A stretch of DNA of 64,000 nt from Bolinopsis microptera (lineage: Eukaryota; Ctenophora; Tentaculata; Lobata; Bolinopsidae), in contig NC_087073.1 in the NCBI RefSeq assembly GCF_026151205.1, forward strand, positions 19,606,658 to 19,670,657. Reading direction: 5' to 3'. Below the pieces are notes generated by a model, which saw only the letters and a list, made by a program, of their open reading frames with translations, was not told the origin of the DNA and did not search any database. Position 1 is the first letter of the stretch, and every line of letters starts with the position of its first letter. Both the position numbers and the translations under genes were made by a program. Shown piece after piece: positions 36,101-48,100 of this stretch.

Positions 36101-39100
36101 ATTCGCTGAAACCCAACACATATTCGCTGAAACCCAACTAATATATTCGCTGAAACCCAATAATATATTCGCTGAAACCCAATATATTCGCTGAAACCCA
36201 ATAATATATTCGCTGAAACCAAACATATATTCGCGGAAACCCAATATATTCGCTGAAACCCAATAATATATTCGCTGAAACCCAATATATTCGCTGAAAC
36301 CCAACTAATATATTCGCTGAAACCCAATATATTCGCTGAAACCCAATAATATATTCGCTGAAACCCAATATATTCGCTGAAACCCAAATATATTCGCTGA
36401 AACCCAAATAATATATTCGCTGAAACCCAATAATATATTCGCTGAAACCCAACATATATTCGCTGAAACCCAATATATTCGCTGAAACCCAAATATATTC
36501 GCTGAAACCCAAATAATATATTCGCTGAAACCCAATAATATATTCGCTGAAACCCAAATATATTCGCTGAAACCCAATATATTCGCTGAAACCCAAATAA
36601 TATATTCGCTGAAACCCAATATATTCGCTGAAACCCAATATATTCGCTGAAACCCAATATATTCGCTGAAACCCAAATATATTCGCTGAAACCCAATATA
36701 TTCGCTGAAACCCAATATATTCGCTGAAACCCAACAAATAATAACTTCCTTCTTAATTGTTAAATTGTAACCCCACTTCCTGAAACTGTCAAAAAGGGAA
36801 GTTGAATTCGGGTTGCAGATATATGTATCTAAACCAGCATAATTTGGTCCGCAACTTTCACTAGTCTCTTTATTTTTGATAAGGATAGACAATAACTTGA
36901 GTTGAAAGTTGTATACTTTCTCGGAGAAAAAATAATAAAAATTAAATGTCTGGTGAGACTTGTCAAATATCAGAAACCAATCAGCTTCAAGTAGCAGCTT
37001 GAAGTGTGACTAATCAATAATAAGCTTACAGAGCTCCTGCATGATTAATTGTTATTTATAGCATTATTATTGTGAGTGGGGCAGAAAATATTTATCGACA
37101 TCAATAAGTTATGACTCACTAAACATCACGTCTGAACTTCAACAAGTTAGTCAGACATTATGGTACAGTTTTTATGAATGTTTGATTACATTAAGATAAT
37201 CAAGGCCTCGTGCTCACCCTTTTTTGCATTCTTCGGTGGAATGAGATGTGTGTGGCGGGTCTAAAACACGTACTTGCTTTTATTTGAGTAACTGTTAAGC
37301 GGTAAAGGTATGTGTAAGGTACATGGAAGGTATGTGTATGGAAATGGTTGGCTCAGAAACAATAAACATTTGTTTCCGCTAGCGGCTATTGGTACGTGCT
37401 ATTATGAATGATTCTAAGATGTACAATGTACAATGTACATAGTACATTGGTCTTAATAGCACTGCAGATATTGTACTGAAAATAATGAGAATATTTTCGA
37501 AGTTTTAAAAGAACATAATATTTTACGAGGTTTCTTGTATTGGCAGAGAATCGTTGTCATATTATGGAAGATAACATGTATTTCAATAACAGTAGTGCTG
37601 GACAGCTTCTTGTTTATGTGCCAAAAAATTAAAGGTAAACATTGAAACAGTTAGCAAAATCATAAGTCACAGACATTCAAGAATTTTATACATGATATAG
37701 TTAGAACTTAAATTGTCTATCAACACGGAAACCGTCTAAAGTGCTCAGCACACCTGGGCTAGCTGCCAAACTAGGTGGTGGTCCCACAGTGTTGTTCCAG
37801 CACACCTGGGCTAGCTGCCAAACTAGGTGGTGGTCCCACAGTGTTCTTCCAGCACACCTGGGCTAGCTGCCAAACTAGGTGGTGGTCCCACAGTGTTCTT
37901 CCAGCACACCTGGGCTAGCTGCCAAACTAGGTGGTGGTCCCACAGTGTTCTTCCAGCACACCTGGGCTAGCTGCCAAACTAGGTGGTGGTCCCACAGTGT
38001 TCTTCCAGCACACCTGGGCTAGCTGCCAAACTAGGTGGTGGTCCCACAGTGTTCTTCCAGCACACCTTGGCTAGCTGCCAAACTAGGTGGTGGTCCCACA
38101 GTGTTGTTCCAGCACACCTGGGCTAGCTGCCAAACTAGGTGGTGGTCCCACAGTGTTGTTCCAGCACACCTGGGCTAGCTGCCAAACTAGGTGGTGGTCC
38201 CACAGTGTTCTTCCAGCACACCTGGGCTAGCTACCAAACTAGGTGGTGGTCCCACAGTGTTCTTCCAGCACACCTGGGCTAGCTGCCAAACTAGGTGGTG
38301 GTCCCACAGTGTTCTTCCAGCACACCTGGGCTAGCTGCCAAACTAGGTGGTGGTCCCACAGCGTTCTTCCAGCACACCTGGGCTAGCTACCAAACTAGGT
38401 GGTGGTCCCACAGTGTTGTTCCAGCACACCTGGGCTAGCTGCCAAACTAGGTGGTGGTCCCACAGTGTTCTTCCAGCACACCTGGGCTAGCTACCAAACT
38501 AGGTGGTGGTCCCACAGTGTTCTTCCAGCACACCTGGGCTAGCTGCCAAACTAGGTGGTGGTCCCACAGCGTTCTTCCAGCACACCTGGGCTAGCTACCA
38601 AACTAGGTGGTGGTCCCACAGTGTTGTTCCAGCACACCTGGGCTAGCTGCCAAACTAGGTGGTGGTCCCACAGTGTTCTTCCAGCACACCTGGGCTAGCT
38701 ACCAAACTAGGTGGTGGTCCCACAGTGTTCTTCCAGCACACCTGGGCTAGCTGCCAAACTAGGTGGTGGTCCCACAGCGTTCTTCCAGCACACCTGGGCT
38801 AGCTACCAAACTAGGTGGTGGTCCCACAGTGTTGTTCCAGCACACCTGGGCTAGCTGCCAAACTAGGTGGTGGTCCCACAGTGTTCTTCCAGCACACCTG
38901 GGCTAGCTACCAAACTAGGTGGTGGTCCCACAGTGTTCTTCCAGCACACCTGGGCTAGCTGCCAAACTAGGTGGTGGTCCCACAGTGTTGTTCCAGCACA
39001 CCTGGGCTAGCTGCCAAACTAGGTGGTGGTCCCACAGTGTTCTTCCAGCACACCTGGGCTAGCTACCAAACTAGGTGGTGGTCCCACAGTGTTCTTCCAG

Positions 39101-42100
39101 CACACCTGGGCTAGCTGCCAAACTAGGTGGTGGTCCCACAGTGTTCTTCCTCAGAATGTATTGGTAAAATCTTTCTGTGGATTATTCAGTTTCTGTTTTT
39201 ACCGCTTTAATTTATCTGTAGAAATAGACGAGTAGTAAAGAGGTAAAGCTTTGAGTAGCAAATAGTACCATGATCATTTTTATTTTATCTTATTATATAT
39301 TTGCTTATAAGTGTAAGAGCAATCAGCCTGCTACAAAACAAAATATGCGTGCTATTTAGTTTGTAAAACAATTGAAATTCTTGCAGGAGTACGGAATTAC
39401 AGAGCCGGAGAAAGTGGAGATAGGGAGGATGATTCTTAGTCCTCTGGTCAGAAAACTGTTGGCAGATCTGAAAGTAGCCAGTACAGACGACAATTCTGAT
39501 AATCCCTATCGGCTTAATGCCTCGTTAGTTATCGTATTATATTTTTTTGAGTCTTATTGTAAACTTTTTAACATAAACGTATTATAAATAAATGTATTGT
39601 ATATATATACAGGGGGGAGGCCAAAAGTCAGTACCCATACGTTGGGTCTTATACTACCGCCGTGTTTTATATTTGAGAGTTGTTGCTTTGCAGATGACAT
39701 ACTGTACCTACTTGTTCGAGGATTCCGTCACCAAAATTTTAAATTCAATTTTTGGGGGCCACACCCAATCAACATTGAATTGCTTATACTGGTGTTTGTG
39801 AACATGTTAGAGACTCCATTGTAACATATTGCAACATTAATAAGTATATGTATTGTATATACAATATACATTAGTCTCTTTAAATTTAACAGTTCTCTTT
39901 GTTTTTATTTGGCAGATTCTCCCAATTGTAGTATCAAATAGAGGTGAGCTTATCTGACACGTGACATGTTTGGGGACCGGTTTTTGGTAGACCGGCCAAT
40001 GTTTACAAAATGATATGATATATTATAACAATATAATTTTATTCAATGTGAAAATGAGAGTTGAAAATCTTTATCGTTTATTCTTTAAACCAAAAACTTT
40101 AAAATTAAAACTTGCATACCATGATTTATTTATTAAAAACATAGTGAAATATAATTTGATTTGATACGACAGATGAGCACACGCACTGTTTTATAAGCTA
40201 CTTGTGTTGGTAATTAACGATTAGTGAGCAGGGCAGATAATATTGGGCTCCGTATAGTGCTAAAAAAAGATTCCATCATTGATAACCAAAAATCTCATCC
40301 CCACCAGAAGATATAAGAATGCCAATTCGCGTTGATCTTTAAAATCCGTCCGTTTTTGAAGGAATCCAAACTTTAATACTTTTCTTTTGTTAAGTTATGT
40401 AATTGTCATGGAGACATACTAAGTACAGCATGTAAGATCATTCTAGGACATTTACAATAAATGTTTACAATACAAAATTGTTAGCACTATTAAAATCAAC
40501 GAAAGTTTTGTCGCCGAAATACAATTTTCATGGCTAAACTGAAGCTGAACATAGGTCATCATACCGACACACACTTTAAAAAGAAAACTCAGTCTTCACC
40601 CAAGTTAATATAAAAACGATAATTTTCACATTATACTATAAATAGACGTTTAAGTATGTGGCTGTTAAACGCAAAGAGAGTAAGGTAAACATCCAGGTGC
40701 ATACCTACTACCAAGTGCACCCAGTTAAATGCCAGCAAAGTAATTTAAACTATTCAGGTACATGCCGAACGTGCTGACCCCTGGACGGTATGTGAGAACT
40801 CGGCTTTACTTCACCTCCGAGTCCCTCATACACTCTTTCCTGAATATTATCAGATATGCTGGACTCTGCAATGTGAGTTGTTATTTAATGTCATGCGGCT
40901 TTTTTAAAGGGTTTCCGTCCCGTTTCCGTAGTTGTTGTTCTGTCGATAAAATGTCATACGCATATTTCTGCCTGTCCTAAATTTGATCATCACATTTTCC
41001 TTATCAATTTGCCCGTAATTAGTAATTAGATCCGGCCAACGCCCAACTCAGTCCATCAGAGGAATTTTCTGAGAATACGTGATTCTGAGTGTCCGGTGAG
41101 GCACACGATAACCGATAATTAATTAGCGAAAATATGCAACATTCATCATAGGACCCTAAAATTTGGGACCGTGCCAAATAACTGTTTTTTCTGATAGCCA
41201 GAGGATCAGGACGAGTCCTGGAAAGAAGCCATGGAATATCTAGGAAGTGTACGTGAAGCGCAGTACCATACCCAAATTGTTCTAATGATGTACGAGGACA
41301 GGCATCTACCAGAAAGTGACCCTAATAGGTTCAGAGTTTCCATTAACTTCTCCCCTGGTACCGCTGCTTGTCAGAGGAAAGTGAACGAGAGACTCAACGC
41401 TATGTCAGGTATATACTTTTATCAGCTGCATTACTACAATAAAGATATGAGTAATTACTTATAAGATTTTATCAGTGCATGTGTCCCATAATGGGCGGTT
41501 CGGTAACATTTTGTCGTGGGAAAAAGAAGAATCTGGAAAACGCGACGCTATAAGAAATATTAAAATATCAATTTTGGTGCTCACGTTGCTAAGCGCGCAG
41601 CGGCGCGCATGCAACTAATCTATTCAAATATAATCAGCTCATAATTAAAGCGAGCTGCGGAGCTGCCTTAGCCCTTAGCTAGGAAAACTCTTAAGGGGGG
41701 GGGGGGGGGGGGGGCCAATGGATATTTTTTTGTGAAACTTGATTTCGAGATAGCAGTTGACCAACAAACTAGGACCAGTGACCGAACTTTTGAGGGGGTC
41801 CCGGACCCTAACCGCCAAACGGTGCCTGCGGGGCAGCCACGCCCATATTTGGTCCAAATTAGGCCCAATTTAGCCAAATACCCTGAACATGCCCAAAACC
41901 CAAATTTTAGGTGCTCTACTTGTAGCTAGTGGTCTCCTGAACTCGTATATGAAATTTCATCAAGATTGGACAAAAAATGACTGAGTTATGAGCCAAAAAC
42001 CATATGCCCATATTTGGGCATACGCACCAAATTTGGTAGATTTCGTCCCATAAATTGGTCAAATATCAATATTTTTCACTGAAACTTACTTTATATGAAA

Positions 42101-45100
42101 GGTAAGCCTAAACTACATATTCTCTGTAAGTTATAGCTTTATATCTGTTTAAATGTGGATACTAAGGCGAAAAGACCACAAAAAATGAACTAAATTGCCC
42201 ATATCTTGGTTCGCGATATTCGCGGAATTGATCTCATTAAAATTGTAACAACTCAATCAGTTTTAAAAATTTTTCCATGAAATTTTCGGAATCGACTCGA
42301 AATCGCATTTCCACCTTAGTTTGAGAACAGATTTTTGATTAAGGCCTCCAAAAAAATTTGGCGGCCAAATTCTGAATTTCTCCGGGAAAATTTTGGAATT
42401 TGGCCGCCAAATTATTTTGGAGGCCTAAATCAAAAATCTGTTCTCAAACTAAGGTGGAAATGCGATTTCGAGTCGATTCCGGAAATTTCATGGAAAAATT
42501 TTGAAAACTGATCGAGTTGTTACAATTTTAATGAGATCAATTCCGCGAATATCGCGAACCAAGATATGGGCAATTTAGTTCATTTTTTGTGGTCTTTTCG
42601 CCTTAGTATCCACATTTAAACAGATATAAAGCTATAACTTACAGAGAATATGTAGTTTAGGCTTACCTTTCATATAAAGTAAGTTTCAGTGAAAAATATT
42701 GATATTTGACCAATTTATGGGACGAAATCTACCAAATTTGGTGCGTATGCCCAAATATGGGCATATGGTTTTTGGCTCAAAACTCAGTCATTTTTTGTCC
42801 AATCTTGATGAAATTTCATATACGAGTTCAGGAGACCACTAGCTACAAGTAGAGCACCTAAAATTTGGGTTTTGGGCATGTTCAGGGTATTTGGCTAAAT
42901 TGGGCCTAATTTGGACCAAATATGGGCGTGGCTGCCCCGCAGGCACCGTTTGGCGGTTAGGGTCCGGGACCCCCTCAAAAGTTCGGTCACTGGTCCTAGT
43001 TTGTTGGTCAACTGCTATCTCGAAATCAAGTTTCACAAAAAAATATCCATTGGCCCCCCCCCTTAAACTGTAAACATACGATAATGTTTAACTCATTGCT
43101 TATTATTTACTCTGTCACATGTATGAAATTATTATTTAAAAGCCGATCGAGAAAGAGGGTTTGCACTTTGCAACATGACAGCTAACTTTATTAAACCAGA
43201 GCGGTTGTCTGAAAGTGGCGGTGGTGATATTAACAAGATATTATCAGGTATCAATCCTGGGATCTACTCATTCTACTGCATTATTTTACTGCTAGAAGCA
43301 TTACGTTATAATCTGCATGGAATATGTTGGTCGATGATGAGTTGAATAGACATTTATAGTAGTTTTCCACTGTTCAGTATTTTGATGCTATGCAAGAATG
43401 GGTCTTTGCTCCATTTTCGGGTCAAACAGCATTCAGTAAACTTCGATTATATTAATCGTACCTTTGAAAGAAATATTCTTACATTGGATGTTCCAATTAC
43501 TGAAATGATTACCAGAATAAAAATTAAACTATCATTACTTAGATGATAAACTTGCATTTTAATGTTCTTGGGTCATTGTAAAAATAAAAACTTAGCATGA
43601 TATGCCGAAATGCCACTATGAAAGTTTTCTTCTGTCATTACAGAATATTGCCCACTAACTGCCCCACCATCTCAGAGATATTGCTCGAGAATGGCGAGAT
43701 CTCGTCCGGTGCAGTCACACCAGCTGAAGCAGAAGACAGTGAAAATGAGGCTCCGCTCCCCGAGTTCCCTGAGGTGAGGAGCTTGTGTGATATTGAGTAA
43801 TATTGTGTGATATTAAGTGATATGTAGTGATATTGTGCGTGATATTGGTGATATATTCTCCTTAATTTTTCTAATAAACTAGATTAGTTGGTAAGATAAC
43901 TAACTCTTCCATTTGTTCAGGCGATGGATGATTCAATGCCTCCAGTGCAAGAAGTAGAGTCTGTGGACTCCATGAAGTTCCTTACTAAAGCTGAACTAGT
44001 CGAACAGATTGTCAGACCTTTGGAGGAGGTTTGTTGTGTTTCTCTCAGAGTTATTAGTTTAATTAGCTTTGTTATGTTTAGACTAAAATACTACATTCTG
44101 TCCCATTTTGGTGAATTTCTCTCCGCTTACTAATTTATCAGTTAGCTAAAGAGTATTGGGAACCCATGAAATTCCTCTCCTAACGTCCACGACGTGCGGA
44201 CTTGGTGGCGCCGGTAATAGCACTGTAATCTTATAACTCTGAACAGTATCTACGAGAAAGCAAAAGAAATATAACTTAAAAACAGTCCGAATTAAAAAAC
44301 ATAATGAAGAGAGAACAGCGGAATTTCACATCAAAAAGTACCCAAAGTCAAAAGTTTCAAAACCACACACTAGTAAGTACAACCCACTGCTGGGAAACTT
44401 TCTCCGGAACACACCTCATCAATAACACTGTAGAACTGTTAACGTACTCCAAACACCTATCTGTAGAGGGATGTACGATGGCTTTCCTACTCTGATCATA
44501 TAAGAATCTCTGAGTGCTGAAGGGTTTTCCCTCTACGGGAGTCTGGACATGACAAGAGAAGACCCTCACTTCCGCCCTCTCCTCAGAGAAGGTGTCCCAG
44601 CTGGTGTCCCAGCAGTCGTTCAGCAAGTCTCCGTTCCACACAAACTGGTTCTTAGTGAAGCCAGTGAGGTGGGTGTCACCTAAAACTGGAGGTGTTGCTC
44701 TGCAGTTATATGGGACCAGTTTTCTGTTGTGAACTTCTAGACACATATTGGGGTTGTGAACTGATCTGACCTCGCCAACTTGGTCAAACTGGTCCTGTTC
44801 CCAGGTTATATAGTTTACAAATATCTCACGCAAATACCATTCAAGGCTTTTGCATAGCTTTATTTCGGGGTTAAACTCCTCTCTGATTTTATTGGAGATA
44901 ATTTTGATTTTCTGCAAATGATCGGGCGACGATGCAACTTTGCTTAAAATCTTCTCCTTTAAAACGCTGTTATTACCCTCAAAGTTGATCGCCTCAGCTA
45001 CGCTCTCTAATATCACAGCATCTCTGAGATCATCATTATTCCCGAAATACCGGTACAGGCCAGGGTCGTTACCATTGGGATGGAGAACCTGACTACAGCT

Positions 45101-48100
45101 GGAGACCCACACTCCCTGACCACACATCCAGACCCTGAAAGAGAGTCTGTTGTTCTCCACACCCCACAAACTCTCTACCAAACCACCAGGATAGAAGTCG
45201 AGTAAAGTGGACCTGTGTGCTGCTAGAGCGCCCCCCATCAAACCGGCTGACGGGATGGGATCCCACATACCGATGCTGGGGTCCACCTCTTCGTAGGGAT
45301 ACATAGTGATATGTCCCCAGCCTCTGTAGGGCTGGACTATGTACCTGTCATGTACCACGTGACCCAGCTCTTCATACTCCGTCTCCTGTATCATGTGTAT
45401 AATAGGTACTGTCACCCCACCCGGGTACCTCTCCAGTGTACTGAGGAGCGGCTCTAACCACAGCTCACTTACCTCCATGTGGCTGTCCAGGAGCACCACT
45501 ACCTCCCCCACTGCCTCGTATACACCTCGTAACCGCGACCTGGCGATGCCGAGTGTCTCGGGGTTTGTTAGGTGTCGGACAGGCATTCGCTGTTGTCTGG
45601 CGTATTCTAACACTTCTGCTGTTATGTTCAGTGTGCTGTGGTCGTCTATCAGTATTATCTCCCGGAGGTATTTCAGCGGGGTTCTGTGCATGATCGTTGT
45701 GAGAGTTCGCAAAATCAGAACTGATAGTTCGTTGTGATAAGACAACACTACAGATACTTGAAGATTGTAGGTTCGGTTCAGATAGTTCAGACATTTACTA
45801 TGAAACAATGGTTTAGAAGGAGGGAGGAGTCTTCTTTCTCCCCACTGGATTGTGATGTTTCTGTAAAACTGTTGGGAGTACTCCTGGATCTGCCTAACTG
45901 ACAGGGCAGATAAACGTTCCTTAAACTCAAACTCTTTAGCAAATCTGTTCTTCAAAGAGGAACTGTCGTCAGAGAAGTAGCTGTGGTTACATGACTTGAT
46001 GACAGTGAGTGAGAAGCCACTATACAGAGAGTTCTGTGTTGTAATGATAAGTACTAAGAGCACAGTTTTCAGGATAACAAATGTGATTAGAGACAGGAGA
46101 AGTAAAGTAGCAGTTAAACGTAGGAACCGTCTCAAGGGAAACATTGTGTTTTCTATCTAAATCACCTGCCGGAATATTGAGGAATCAAGTGTAATCGTTC
46201 GTAAGAAAATCAGAAGAGCATTCAATTGGAAGTTCTGAGGATAAAAGAGCTCATTGAATATTGTGCACAACTACAATTAAGTACATTTATTGAGTATTTA
46301 GTAATGGGATGGAAGTGCTTTAACTTAACCAGGTGTAACCATTCCACACCCTGGCATTCCACACCCTGGCAAGGACTTGTTTTAATTCTAAATGAAAATC
46401 TCGAATATAACATTTTAACAATTACCAATTGTAATTACATAGAATTTATAACACAAGAGATTAAATCAAATTAGTTGAGGACCCAAAAACAAAAACGTGT
46501 TATTTTAAGGAACAGTTATTGATTAAAGATCCGTTGCCCGGATAAAAAGTGTATTACAGAATTATTCATTCGTGAATTATAAATTTTTGAAATATGCCAA
46601 GTGACCCGAGCAGCACAAGAAAGGAAACTTAGGTTAAAATTTGAGGATGTGTACTGAAAATAAATTGCAGTATTGGTCTTAATACAAAGAATACGAAGGT
46701 CTTGATAATGAGATAAATACATAGTTCACACCCTTAGGTGAGGAGAATGGATTTTAGGATACTTTAATAATAATTTACCATAGTACATGTACTGAGTACT
46801 CACATTATACACAACCGGGGTATTTTAGGTTAATCGATAAAAGACACATCCATGAGAAGTGAGGAATAATTTGAGAACAATCACTCTCACACCATAATAA
46901 ATAGCAATAAATGAAAATCTGAATGATTACTATTCCAGAAATATCATATCTCGCTAGCAAGTGGCACTAGATTGCCTCTGCTTTGAAAGATTCGTCAGTC
47001 CAGCAGAGCTACCATCAATATGATTAGAACAGAAACAAGCTCATCGTACTCAACTTTCAAGACGTACTCAAAACGTGAAAAAGGTTTAGTGCTAAATTGT
47101 GCGTGATATGGTATATCTGTGGAGCTGTGGTCAGTTTAATAGCGCCCTCATCAGATAAACATTTCTCGTGTGGCACTGCAGTTGTTTCATACATTAGCTC
47201 AAATTTAGCTATACTCCAAATTTTTATCGGTTTTAATTTTGTACCGGTAAACTCTTTATAGTTTTCAGTTTCATATCTTTGTGTTTTTGTAGTCAGCCGG
47301 CTATACGGCTTCTACTACCAAGGTGGAGTTTGTCGACATACCACCACTATTATTAGTGCACCATCTAATTATATCCATTCAATTGGTATCAATGTGATGA
47401 GGGACAGTCTAAACTGTAGCTTGAAAAGTTTGAGCTGGAAAATTAAACAATTGGTGTGTCGTCAAATTCAACCCTCTGCAAAAATTCATCAAGATCGGAT
47501 AGAATGATTTGGTGCCAGCTCTTGTACATATACTAGAAAATAATCGCCGCCCTAGAGTAGTATTTTTCGCCAAATTAGCTGCACAATCACCGCACATAAA
47601 GCAATTTTAGGCAAGTGCGCACTTTTCGCAAACTTTTACCGCACTTAAATGCTGCATCTGAAACTAACAGCTCATTTGCCCAGGGAGATCTAGTAGACGC
47701 TAACTGGACAGCTCTGTTGAGAACCCAGCCCTGTTCTCCTGAGGACGCCGCTTTTAGGGAGTGGTTAAACAGCTTCCCTAAAGAGAGGAGGTTCTCACCT
47801 GCTGGTTTGTTTATTGTTTAGTTAATAGTTATGTAAAAATACCATTACTGGGAGTGGGATTCTAGCCACAGCCGTATTCCATGCCATGTTTATTTAGTTT
47901 AAGTAGCCGAAGAATCCTGGTCCAAGGACTCCAAGGAATCCAAGGTTGCAACTATGCAAGCATAGTTGCTATGTATAAATAAACTTTTACAGTAAGTCCG
48001 TTCGAACATCTGAATATTGAGCGGCCGCCTACAATAAAAATGCGGTCGAATTTCTTGTTATCTTCAATGTTGACCTGGGGTTTCATTACAGCTCTCCGAT

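Larger units (their letters stand above)
33490..36739 (-). mobile_element. 5'-truncated L1/Tx1-like non-LTR retrotransposon, TSD-flanked, array at its 5' end
   Basis: On the minus strand the element runs from 36,739 to 33,490. The 5' end is a tandem array of about 20-bp units, followed by the RT domain (35,882-33,996), a roughly 460-bp 3' UTR and a poly(A) tail (T-rich tract at 33,489-33,535 on the plus strand). The 15-bp direct repeat AATAACTTCCTTCTT flanks the whole, so the array belongs to the inserted unit. It sits in a PPIP5K intron, antisense to the host gene. Confidence 0.85.

Noticed and set aside
35857..36892. Several overlapping minus-strand open frames of 83-279 codons
   Set aside because: All are three-phase readings of the 19-23 bp array ([18 protein letters not shown]); the array itself is annotated.
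36755..36892. Extension of the L1-like coding region upstream of the array
   Set aside because: The target-site duplication ends at 36,754, so this sequence is flanking host DNA.
45393..45794. Overlapping frames of 109-114 codons inside the GalNAc-transferase
   Set aside because: Shadows of the intact 595-codon gene in other frames.
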